Source of the DNA: Bacteroidales bacterium UBA1204
GTDB taxonomy: Bacteria > Bacteroidota > Bacteroidia > Bacteroidales > F082
Assembly: GCA_002310075.1 (NCBI GenBank)
Contig: DBXU01000059.1
Span: 10,904-23,484, forward strand
DNA: 12,581 nt
Reading direction: 5' to 3'
Shown here: positions 1 through 6,898 of the stretch, piece by piece
Numbering within the stretch: position 1 is the stretch's first letter
Layout of the letters: each line of letters begins with the position of its first letter
Position numbers and translations under genes: made by a program
Notes under the pieces: generated by a model
Told to the model about the DNA's origin: nothing
Databases searched by the model: none
The model's input: only the letters and a program-made list of their open reading frames with translations

Positions 1-291
1 GACCCTGACCGTTTCTTTGAGTTTTTGTCGATAGGGTTGAACAAGGACAACATCCTCAGTTGGTTGGGAGGTAAGACGATGCGCATCTACCAATGGCATG
101 AGATGTACAATGTTGAGTTGTTCAAAATGGCGCGAGCCTTGCGGGTTCCCATCATCGACATCACCACACCTTTCCTCGAAACGGTCAACTATGGCGATTA
201 CCTTTGCTGCGACGGTATCCATCCCAACGAGCGAGGTCATGCCTTGATTGCCGATGCTGTTTCTGACACGGCTTCGCAGCTTATGGGCTGA
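1..291 (+). CDS. SGNH/GDSL-type hydrolase, 3' end (5' truncated by window edge)
   Basis: The reading frame is open from base 1 and ends at TGA 289-291, so only the last 96 residues are visible. The C-terminal motif CCDGIHPNERGHALIADAV matches the last conserved block of SGNH/GDSL esterases (D-x-x-H-P-N-x-x-G-H), which supplies the catalytic Asp and His. The preceding stretch (RALRVPIIDITTPF) matches the usual 'variable strand then D' region before that block. The nucleophilic Ser, the oxyanion Gly and Asn blocks and any signal peptide lie outside the window. In this family the substrate may be an acetylated glycan, a lipid or a peptidoglycan component; the sequence does not show which. The only early start-like codon in view is an internal TTG at 25-27, which is not a convincing start. 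The fold assignment is fairly secure and the substrate is unknown. Confidence 0.75.
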   Translation, partial: DPDRFFEFLSIGLNKDNILSWLGGKTMRIYQWHEMYNVELFKMARALRVPIIDITTPFLETVNYGDYLCCDGIHPNERGHALIADAVSDTASQLMG

Positions 292-1594
292 GGGCAAAAC
301 ACAAAAGGGATCGGGCATTGTGTCCGGCAAAAACAATTTCCATATCCGTTTTACATTTTCGTTTTTGTTGGGGCGCAATGCCTACGATTCCCTCATTGAG
401 TCCTCTTTATTGAACGAAATCGGGTCTCAATACGAGATGATGGAACAATTTGATAGTGCAGATTGTTACTATTGTAGAGCCATCGCTGTTTTAGGTGATA
501 CCAACACTCTCCTATATCGTGATATTGCTTTTCATCAAACCTATCTGGAGTATAAAAAAGATAGTTGCCAAGCGGATGATGCATTAAGCCGTCTTCACCA
601 GTTGCTCTCGAAGTCTGAGACTGATTCAGAAAAACAAGCTCGGTGTTTGAGTATTGGTGAGTTGTATTATGACAATAAACTTTATGATTCTGCGAAGGTT
701 TATTTGGAAAGCGTCTATTATGGAAACACAAGTGTAAACTCTAAGAAACAGGCTGCAGAGTGGTTGGTGGATATTTGCAAGGAGCTGTCTTTGAATGATC
801 GGGCTTTTGATTATGCGTGTTTCCTGGTGCCGTTCTCAAATCTTGAAGAGAACCTGGGTGATATCAAGTCGCAATTGACAGAGCTTTACACTTCATACAA
901 GAAAAAACTATTAATTCAACAACGCATCGAAAAAGAGAAACAAACAAAACTCTTTGCGATAGTTTTTGTTGGGTTATTATCAGTAATAATCGTGACAACG
1001 TCCCTTTACCATCGGAATAAGCGAAAAAGATTGGATATTAAGGCACAATTTGAATCCGAAAGCTATACCCATCAAGTACAGCAAGCTGCTTTGTCGAGTA
1101 GATTAAGGCAAAGCAACCAAAAAGTTCGCGAGCTGAAGGAACAAATGCGCAAACAAGATGCAGTATCTTTTACGAGACGAGGGGACGTGTCTGCCACGTT
1201 TAACGAAGAGCCAGTGTGCCGTCTTATCATGGAAAGGGTGAACGTGGGTAATTTCATGTCACAAATGGATTGCACGATCTACAAGGAATATGCCTTGAGC
1301 AAGGAGCAACTTATGGACTTGCGCAAGGCTGCCGATCTCCACTTCAACGATTTCACCACACGTCTTTGCAAAGCGTTCCCGGAACTTACCAATAGCGATC
1401 TTGACTATTGCTGCCTGTATCTACTAGGTCTTACAGATGCAGATATCTCCGCATTGATGCAACGGGCATATAATACCATCAACGAACGGAGTGGTAAGTT
1501 GAAAAGGGTAATCGGTGTCGAAAAGACGCTTTCAGGCGCTTTGATAAGCTTTGCTAACGAATCACAAAACGGTGATTGTCAAGACGTTTTCTGA
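248..1594 (+). CDS. TPR - transmembrane - coiled-coil - HTH regulator, N-terminus apparently missing
   Basis: The open frame encodes up to 448 residues (numbering from TTG 248). Residues 46-225 are helical and TPR-like, for example around 56-80 and 134-155. A single membrane segment lies at about 235-254, followed by a basic stretch (HRNKRKR), a coiled coil at about 265-305, and a C-terminal LuxR-like HTH region at about 375-425 (motifs LTNSDLDYCCLYLLGLTDADI and LMQRAYNTINERSGKLKRV). Bacteroidota have many such proteins; they normally start with a signal peptide, place the TPRs in the periplasm and the HTH in the cytoplasm, and are longer. Here no signal peptide is visible and the coding-like sequence begins only around residue 43. 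TTG 248 would overlap the hydrolase gene by 44 nt; other in-frame starts are ATG 254, GTG 320 and ATG 437. The start is therefore unresolved and the gene may be a truncated remnant. G+C is 18/60 at 661-720 but 33/60 at 1321-1380. Target genes are unknown; the LRR gene downstream is one candidate. Confidence 0.7.
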   Translation: MPMLFLTRLRSLWAEGKTQKGSGIVSGKNNFHIRFTFSFLLGRNAYDSLIESSLLNEIGSQYEMMEQFDSADCYYCRAIAVLGDTNTLLYRDIAFHQTYLEYKKDSCQADDALSRLHQLLSKSETDSEKQARCLSIGELYYDNKLYDSAKVYLESVYYGNTSVNSKKQAAEWLVDICKELSLNDRAFDYACFLVPFSNLEENLGDIKSQLTELYTSYKKKLLIQQRIEKEKQTKLFAIVFVGLLSVIIVTTSLYHRNKRKRLDIKAQFESESYTHQVQQAALSSRLRQSNQKVRELKEQMRKQDAVSFTRRGDVSATFNEEPVCRLIMERVNVGNFMSQMDCTIYKEYALSKEQLMDLRKAADLHFNDFTTRLCKAFPELTNSDLDYCCLYLLGLTDADISALMQRAYNTINERSGKLKRVIGVEKTLSGALISFANESQNGDCQDVF

Positions 1595-1664
1595 AAATCC
1601 GAACAAATCCGAACATGGTTTTTCTTGACAGCATTTTGGTGTTGTCATAATTTTGCTTGACAAG
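1576..1664. promoter_or_regulatory. Cluster of TTGACA/TTGTCA motifs, possible operator
   Basis: Four copies of the same hexamer or its inverted counterpart occur within 89 bp: TTGTCA at 1576-1581 (inside the end of the regulator gene), TTGACA at 1625-1630, TTGTCA at 1642-1647 and TTGACA at 1657-1662. The last sits in CTTGACAAG (1656-1664), a palindrome apart from its central base, and 1576-1583 (TTGTCAAG) is the exact reverse complement of 1656-1663. The last three copies are evenly spaced (17 and 15 bp start to start). They lie upstream of the -7 box of the LRR gene. A binding site for a regulator is an inference; I do not recognise the motif. Confidence 0.3.
1595..1615 (+). repeat. Tandem 10-bp direct repeat after the regulator gene
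   Basis: The 11-mer AAATCCGAACA occurs at 1595-1605 and again at 1605-1615, sharing one base, directly after the TGA stop of the regulator gene at 1592-1594. Two copies one helical turn apart could be a protein-binding site or a chance duplication. There is no hairpin here. Confidence 0.35.
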
Positions 1665-1689
1665 ACTATCGTTATAGTAATTAGTTTAG

Positions 1690-1697
1690 TATCTTTG
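1690..1697 (+). promoter_or_regulatory. Bacteroidota -7 promoter box for the LRR gene
   Basis: TATCTTTG matches the Bacteroidota primary-sigma -7 consensus TAnnTTTG and ends 29 bp before ATG 1727. No TTTG or TTG lies at the usual 17-21 bp upstream; the nearest is the TTG of the TTGACA at 1657, which is about 30 bp away. The -33 half is therefore weak or missing, which would fit a promoter that needs an activator. Confidence 0.5.
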
Positions 1698-1726
1698 CCT
1701 TCAAAACAATCTAAAAACCAAACACT

Positions 1727-3568
1727 ATGAAAAAGATCATCTTAACACTAGTCATTTTGGCCGGCTTCGCGGTGCAAGCCCTGGCCTACGATTTCCAGTC
1801 GGGGAATCTGCTTTACACGATCATCAGCACCGATCCGCCCTGCGTAAGTCTCAGCGGCCATGCCGACGGGACCGATGCACAGGGCGAGCTTGTCATCCCT
1901 GAGACGGTGGAAAACGACGGAGTCATATACACCGTTACTGAAATCGGAAGAAAGGCGTTTTACAGGTGTAGCAACTTAACAGGGGAGTTGGTGATTCCAA
2001 ATACCATAACCTATATTTTCATTGAAGCCTTCACCGATTGCACGGGGCTTACCGGAAGTCTCGTCATTCCCGACAATATCGTCGAAATAGGAACCGAAAT
2101 ACTTCCAACCACATTCTATGGAGCTTTTGAAGGGTGTACGGGGTTCACCAACCTTGTTTTGGGCGGGTCTGTGCAAAAAATCGGCTGCAAATGTTTTTAT
2201 GGTTGCTCTGGCTTTACGGGTCCCCTTATACTTCCTCAAGGAATTCAGGAAATCGGGGTTTGTGCGTTTGTGGGATGCTCGGGGTTCAATGGGGAACTGG
2301 TGTTGCCTTCATCACTGAAAAGAATACACGAAGGAGCTTTTGAGGACTGCACAGGCTTCACGGGAACCTTGATTATTCCTGAAACAATCGATCGCATTGG
2401 ATATGGAGCGTTTAGAAGAGACAAAGGCATTGAAAACATCATTTTGCCAAGCCGATATGTTTTTGCCGGTGATAGTTTGGACAATAATCGCGGTTACCAT
2501 GTGTTTTCAGGTTGCACAGGCCTTACTTCCGTTGAAATACCAGAAGGCTGGGAGAATACATCGGATGGTACGTTCGAGAAGTGCACAAATCTGAGGTCTG
2601 TCCGTCTTCCGCAAAGCTTGAAGAGAATTGGGTCGGATTGCTTTGATTCTTGCACGAGCCTTTCGGAGATTAATGTTCCTGAAGGAGTGACGCAGATAGG
2701 TGCCAAAGCTTTTTTCAATTGCGAGAGGCTTGCCGAGTTCGTCTTTCCTGATAGCCTGACAGTAATTGGAGCGGGCGCTTTTTCTCATTGTACGAGTCTT
2801 ACGGGAAATTTGTCTATTCCAGACCTTGTTGAGGAGATTATGTTCTATACCTTTAATTCTTGTATCGGTTACAACAGTCTTGTCATTGGTAAATCAGTGA
2901 ATCGGATTGCCGAGCAGGCTTTTGAAAATACTCAATTAGAGAAAATCATTATCAAGGCAACCACTCCGCCAGAATTGAAACGCTTTACGAACGCATGGCA
3001 TTTCCCGTCCGACATTCCCATCACCGTCCCATGCGGCACTCTGGAGGCCTACCGGAATGCCGAGGGCTGGAGCGAGTTCACGAACATGCACGAAGGTCCC
3101 GCCCTCTTGCTTTCCGTTGTTTCGGAGAATGAGGGCTACGGAAGTGTCAGGGTCCTGAAGGAGGCCACCTGCGAGGACGTCTCCGTTGAAGTGGAGGCCC
3201 TGCCCAACGAGGGCTGCGCCTTCCTTTATTGGGAAGCCAATGGGGTGCAGGTTTCAAGTGATAATCCATATCGCTTTGTGCTCGAGGAAGACACGGAACT
3301 GGTCGCTAGGTTTTCGGGGGCTGGCTTGGATGAAATGGATCCCTCGGTCTGTTTCTACCCCAACCCCACCACAGGCATGGTCACCGTCAGGGGCGAGGGC
3401 TTGAGCCAGGCCGTGGTCACCGACCTGCTCGGGCAGCAGGTGCTCAGCGTGCAGGGCGAAGGCGACGAGCTGCAAATCGACATGACGGCCCTGCCGGCTG
3501 GCGTCTACCTCGTCACCGTCACTGACCGCAACGGCCGCAAGTGCGTCCGCAAGGCGGTGAGGGAATAA
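1727..3568 (+). CDS. Secreted BspA-type leucine-rich-repeat protein with T9SS sorting domain
   Basis: This 613-residue protein starts with a signal peptide (residues 1-20, MKKIILTLVI... ending ALA before YDF). Residues about 60-440 hold roughly 14 BspA-type (LRR_5) units of 23-30 residues with the pattern 'IP..I..IG..AF..C.GLTG'. They are followed by the usual capping segment (PCGTLEAYRNAEGW, about 440-455), which is typical of Bacteroidales LRR proteins. Residues about 465-535 resemble the small InlB B-repeat-like beta domain (FLYWEANG...VSSDNPYRF). Residues 543-613 are a type A T9SS C-terminal signal: FYPNPTTG, DLLGQQV, LPAGVYLVTV and a basic end. The protein is predicted to cross the outer membrane through T9SS and stay on the cell surface. 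BspA relatives bind host proteins or other cells; the ligand here is unknown. The repeat core is A+T-richer (24/60 G+C at 1981-2040) than the sorting domain (40/60 at 3421-3480). Confidence 0.92.
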   Translation: MKKIILTLVILAGFAVQALAYDFQSGNLLYTIISTDPPCVSLSGHADGTDAQGELVIPETVENDGVIYTVTEIGRKAFYRCSNLTGELVIPNTITYIFIEAFTDCTGLTGSLVIPDNIVEIGTEILPTTFYGAFEGCTGFTNLVLGGSVQKIGCKCFYGCSGFTGPLILPQGIQEIGVCAFVGCSGFNGELVLPSSLKRIHEGAFEDCTGFTGTLIIPETIDRIGYGAFRRDKGIENIILPSRYVFAGDSLDNNRGYHVFSGCTGLTSVEIPEGWENTSDGTFEKCTNLRSVRLPQSLKRIGSDCFDSCTSLSEINVPEGVTQIGAKAFFNCERLAEFVFPDSLTVIGAGAFSHCTSLTGNLSIPDLVEEIMFYTFNSCIGYNSLVIGKSVNRIAEQAFENTQLEKIIIKATTPPELKRFTNAWHFPSDIPITVPCGTLEAYRNAEGWSEFTNMHEGPALLLSVVSENEGYGSVRVLKEATCEDVSVEVEALPNEGCAFLYWEANGVQVSSDNPYRFVLEEDTELVARFSGAGLDEMDPSVCFYPNPTTGMVTVRGEGLSQAVVTDLLGQQVLSVQGEGDELQIDMTALPAGVYLVTVTDRNGRKCVRKAVRE

Positions 3569-3630
3569 ACTTTGCAAATCAGCAGGAACAAGGGAATCGT
3601 GGCCTTCAACGAAAAACCCTAGCCGAACGT

Positions 3631-3659
3631 TTTGGGCATTCAAAAAATACGTACCTTTG
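3631..3659 (+). promoter_or_regulatory. Promoter of the carboxylase/dehydrogenase operon
   Basis: A TTTG (-33) at 3631-3634 and TACCTTTG (-7 consensus TAnnTTTG) at 3652-3659 are separated by 17 bp, close to the Bacteroidota spacing. Transcription would start about 10 bp before ATG 3678, leaving a very short leader without a Shine-Dalgarno sequence. The rest of 3569-3630 shows no hairpin terminator for the LRR gene. Confidence 0.65.
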
Positions 3660-3677
3660 CGCTATGATATTTGAAAA

Positions 3678-5669
3678 ATGAATAGCAAGAAGATACATAA
3701 AGTATTGATTGCCAACAGAGGAGAGATTGCCGTCCGCATCATTAAAACCTTGCGCAAACTGCATATTGCCTCCGTGGCCATCTTTGCCGACAACGATGCC
3801 AGTGCTTTGCACCGTCGCATGGCCGACGAGGCTTATCCCTTGGGCAACGGCGCATTGAAAGACACATACCTCAATGTCCATAAAATCATCGACGCCGCCT
3901 TGGACTCAGGCTCCGACGCCATCCACCCCGGTTATGGCTTCCTCTCCGAGAGCCCCGAGTTGGCCGAAGCCTGCGAAGCCAACAACCTCATCTTCATCGG
4001 CCCCGATGCCAATGCAATGCGGCTGATGGGCAACAAGATAGAAGCCCGCAAAATCGCTGTCAAAAACGGCATCCCCGTCACCTTCGGCATGATGGGCAGC
4101 CACGAGGAGATCCTCCAAAAGGCCGACACCCTGCCTTATCCTGTCCTGATCAAAGCAGCAGCAGGTGGTGGCGGCAAGGGGATGCACATCGTTTGGGAGA
4201 AAGACGACTTGCTTAATGAGCTGCAACGCGCCTCGCGCGAAGCAGAGAAATACTTTGGCGACGGCACGGTCTTCGTCGAGCAATATATCGAAAACCCGCG
4301 TCATATCGAAGTGCAGGTGCTGGCCGACCATTTCGGGAATACCATCCATCTGCATGAACGCGAGTGTACCATACAACGACGCTATCAAAAGATTATCGAA
4401 GAGTCGCCATCGCCGACTTTGACAGAAGAAAAACGCCAACAGATTTGCGATACCGCAGTGAAGCTGTGCAAAGCCATCGGTTATCGCAACGCCGGTACGG
4501 TTGAGTTTTTGGTCGACAAGGCCATGAACTTCTATTTCTTGGAGATGAACACCCGCATCCAGGTGGAGCATCCCGTGACGGAGATGCGCACGGGCATCGA
4601 TATTGTCGAGGAACAGATCCGCATCGCACGAGGCAAGGAGATGGGCTGGACACAAGAGATGATTCAACCTCAAGGCCATGCCATAGAACTGCGTATCTAT
4701 GCCGAAGACCCCACCAACGGCTTTTTGCCTACCCCAGGCAAAGTGACGGCCTACCATGAGCCACAGGTGCGCGGCGCTCGCGTCGACAGCAGCATCGATG
4801 GAACTTGCACCATCTCAGAAGCATACGACCCGATGATCGCCAAGCTGACCTGCCATGGCAAAGACCGACAGAATGCACTCGAAACAGCACAACATGCCTT
4901 GAAAGAGTTCATCATACAAGGCCTTACGACCAATAAAGCCTATTTGTGGGAGGTGATTAAGAACGAGGATTTCGTGGCAAACCACATCGACACCGCTTTC
5001 TGCAATACCCATCAGCAAGACCTGTTAAAGGCTTTGGAAAACAGTCGTAACAACTTGAATGTAAATGATATCGCAATTTCATTTTTGATGTATGACTTCT
5101 GCAAGAAGCAGGTCGAGCAGTGTCCCGAAAACGTGTGGGAACAAATCGGCTATTGGCGCTACCACATGCACCTCACCGTCGACGTGGAGGGCAGTAGAAT
5201 CCCTGTCAACATCTGTGCCGCTGAAGCCGGCAAGATCAAAGGAAAAGTGGGTGAGACGCCTTTCCAAGTCGAGTTTATCCAATACGACAACAAGCAGATG
5301 AAGATCCTGCTGAATGGCAGGACCGAAACTGTGTATTGCTCTGTCAACGATGAGCATAAAACCATCGTCAACTTCCACGGCCTCAATTTCACTTGTTTCC
5401 GAACCGACCAGTTGAATGACACGCAAGACTATTCGTGTAAGGAGACCATCAACGACAAGTCGAAGCTGGTGTCGCCCATGCCTGGTAAGGTGGTGAAGAT
5501 CAATGTCAAGGAAGGAGAAGAAGTGGGCGAGGGGACGATCATGATGGTGGTGGAGGCCATGAAGATGGAGAACAACATCATGGCTTCGGGCAGGGCCACG
5601 GTGAAGCGGATCCTCGTGGAGGAGGGCCAGATGGTGGACAATAAAATGCAGCTAATTGAGTTGGAATAA
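3678..5669 (+). CDS. Acyl-CoA carboxylase alpha subunit: biotin carboxylase fused to biotin carrier domain
   Basis: This 663-residue protein carries out the ATP-dependent carboxylation of its own biotin, the first half-reaction of acetyl-, propionyl- or 3-methylcrotonyl-CoA carboxylases. The N-terminal biotin carboxylase domain (about 1-450) has the glycine-rich ATP loop GGGGKG (163-168), HERECTIQRR (225-235) with C230, K238, and EMNTRIQVEHPVTE with E289, N291 and R293; these positions match the catalytic residues of E. coli AccC almost number for number. A linker domain (about 460-590) is followed by a biotinyl domain with VVEAMKMEN, the biotinylated Lys being K629. The length fits the PccA/MccA class. 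ATG 3678 is the first start after a good promoter. The acyl-CoA dehydrogenase gene follows after 16 bp, so the two are probably co-transcribed. The acyl-CoA substrate is set by a carboxyltransferase partner that is not in this window, so a symbol such as pccA would be a guess. Confidence 0.93.
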   Translation: MNSKKIHKVLIANRGEIAVRIIKTLRKLHIASVAIFADNDASALHRRMADEAYPLGNGALKDTYLNVHKIIDAALDSGSDAIHPGYGFLSESPELAEACEANNLIFIGPDANAMRLMGNKIEARKIAVKNGIPVTFGMMGSHEEILQKADTLPYPVLIKAAAGGGGKGMHIVWEKDDLLNELQRASREAEKYFGDGTVFVEQYIENPRHIEVQVLADHFGNTIHLHERECTIQRRYQKIIEESPSPTLTEEKRQQICDTAVKLCKAIGYRNAGTVEFLVDKAMNFYFLEMNTRIQVEHPVTEMRTGIDIVEEQIRIARGKEMGWTQEMIQPQGHAIELRIYAEDPTNGFLPTPGKVTAYHEPQVRGARVDSSIDGTCTISEAYDPMIAKLTCHGKDRQNALETAQHALKEFIIQGLTTNKAYLWEVIKNEDFVANHIDTAFCNTHQQDLLKALENSRNNLNVNDIAISFLMYDFCKKQVEQCPENVWEQIGYWRYHMHLTVDVEGSRIPVNICAAEAGKIKGKVGETPFQVEFIQYDNKQMKILLNGRTETVYCSVNDEHKTIVNFHGLNFTCFRTDQLNDTQDYSCKETINDKSKLVSPMPGKVVKINVKEGEEVGEGTIMMVVEAMKMENNIMASGRATVKRILVEEGQMVDNKMQLIELE

Positions 5670-5685
5670 AAAAACACAACATACC

Positions 5686-6828
5686 ATGAACTTTGACCTT
5701 ACTAAAGAACAGGAAGCCCTCCGCCAGCGTGTGCGCGACTTCGCCGAACAGGAAGTGAAACCCGTGGCCCGCGAAAACGACGAGGACCAGCATTTCGACG
5801 TTGCCTTGACATTGAAGATGGCTGAACTGGGCCTTTTGGGCATGACTGTCCCCAAGGAATATGGCGGACAAGGCCTTGATAACTTGAGTTACATCATCGC
5901 CGTGGAGGAACTGGCCCGCGTCGACGGCTCCACGGCTGCCACCATCGCCGCTGACAACTCATTGGGCATAGGCCCCATCAAGGACTATGGCACTGAAGAG
6001 CAGAAACAACGCTATCTGCCTCGTCTGTGCAAGGACCGTCTTTGGGGCTTCGGACTGACGGAAGAAGACGCTGGCAGCGACTCGCGTGGCACCAAGACCA
6101 CGGCCCAATATGACGGCACCCTCTGGCATCTTAACGGGTCAAAGATATTCATCACCAACAGCGCAACGCCGCTTACCTTAGGCACCACGGTGCAAGCTGT
6201 TTCTGGCCTGAAGGACGGCAAGCCTGAATTCACGGCGCTGCTCGTCGAAAACAAAAAAGAGGGATTCACCCAAACGCCCATGCACGACAAGATGATGTGG
6301 CGTGCCTCCAACACGGGCAAGCTCGTCTTCGACGACGTGCGCCTCGGCGACGATTGCATCCTCGGCAAGCCCGGCGAAGGATCCCATATCATGCTTGCCA
6401 CCTTGGACTCAGGCCGACTTTCCATTGCGGCCATGGGACTGGGATGCGCACAAGGCGCTTACGAGATGGCCTTGGCTTATTCCAAGAAGCGTGTGCAGTT
6501 TGGCAAGCCCGTGTGCAAGTTCCAGGCTGTGAGCTTCAAGCTGGCCGACATGGCCGTGAAGATAGAAGCAGCACGCAACATGCTGTATCGTGCCTGCTGG
6601 CTTAAGGACCAACACCGTCCCTTTGGGATGGAGGCTGCAATGGCCAAGCTTTACTGCTCAGAGGTAGCCGCCGAGGTGTGCGACAACGCCGTCCAAGTGA
6701 TGGGTGGCCATGGCCTGCTCAAGGAGTTCGACATGGAACGCTTCTACCGCGACCAACGCATCCTGCAGATCGGCGAAGGCACCTCCGAAATCCTCCGTTT
6801 GGTGATCTCACGTGCCATTGGATGCTGA
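5686..6828 (+). CDS. Short-chain (butyryl-type) acyl-CoA dehydrogenase
   Basis: The protein has 380 residues, the usual length of the family, starting at ATG 5686; the frame stays open upstream to TTG 5656, but that would overlap the carboxylase gene and adds unrelated residues. It oxidises a fatty acyl-CoA to the 2-enoyl-CoA with FAD and passes electrons to electron-transfer flavoprotein, or runs in the reducing direction in fermenters. Visible features are the FAD-binding GFGLTEEDAGSD (121-132), the second FAD region around KRVQFGKPVCKFQ (268-280), QVMGGHGLLKEF (337-348), and QIGEGTSEI (361-369) whose E364 is the catalytic base in short- and medium-chain enzymes. That Glu position argues against an isovaleryl-CoA dehydrogenase, which uses a Glu elsewhere. 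It is the second gene of the operon with the biotin carboxylase, so both probably act on the same acyl-CoA pathway. No ETF genes are in the window. Confidence 0.93.
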   Translation: MNFDLTKEQEALRQRVRDFAEQEVKPVARENDEDQHFDVALTLKMAELGLLGMTVPKEYGGQGLDNLSYIIAVEELARVDGSTAATIAADNSLGIGPIKDYGTEEQKQRYLPRLCKDRLWGFGLTEEDAGSDSRGTKTTAQYDGTLWHLNGSKIFITNSATPLTLGTTVQAVSGLKDGKPEFTALLVENKKEGFTQTPMHDKMMWRASNTGKLVFDDVRLGDDCILGKPGEGSHIMLATLDSGRLSIAAMGLGCAQGAYEMALAYSKKRVQFGKPVCKFQAVSFKLADMAVKIEAARNMLYRACWLKDQHRPFGMEAAMAKLYCSEVAAEVCDNAVQVMGGHGLLKEFDMERFYRDQRILQIGEGTSEILRLVISRAIGC

Positions 6829-6833
6829 ATCAA

Positions 6834-6871
6834 GCAGCGGTCCCTGAGCCTGTCGAAGGGCCGCTTTTTTT
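6834..6871 (+). terminator. Rho-independent terminator built on a widespread palindrome
   Basis: The arm AGCGG at 6836-6840 pairs with CCGCT at 6861-6865, and CCCT (6842-6845) pairs with AGGG (6857-6860) with T6841 bulged. A run of seven T follows at 6865-6871. It begins six bases after the dehydrogenase stop. Its core, CCCTGAGCCTGTCGAAGGG, looks like an interspersed palindrome I remember from many bacterial genomes, so the terminator may be a domesticated repeat. The rest of the gap to 6899 is A+T-rich with no clear promoter box. Confidence 0.75.
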
Positions 6872-6898
6872 GTATCATACTAATTTAAATATTATATC

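Noticed and set aside
292..400. Promoter or leader for the TPR regulator
   Set aside because: No TAnnTTTG box or convincing hairpin was found in this stretch; the TACATTTTCG at about 350-360 does not fit the consensus.
3254..3643. 129-codon open frame on the minus strand under the LRR C-terminus
   Set aside because: It is an effect of high G+C in the T9SS domain coding sequence; no start or promoter supports it.
3906..4757. 283-codon open frame on the minus strand
   Set aside because: It is antisense to the biotin carboxylase domain, where every conserved motif is on the plus strand.
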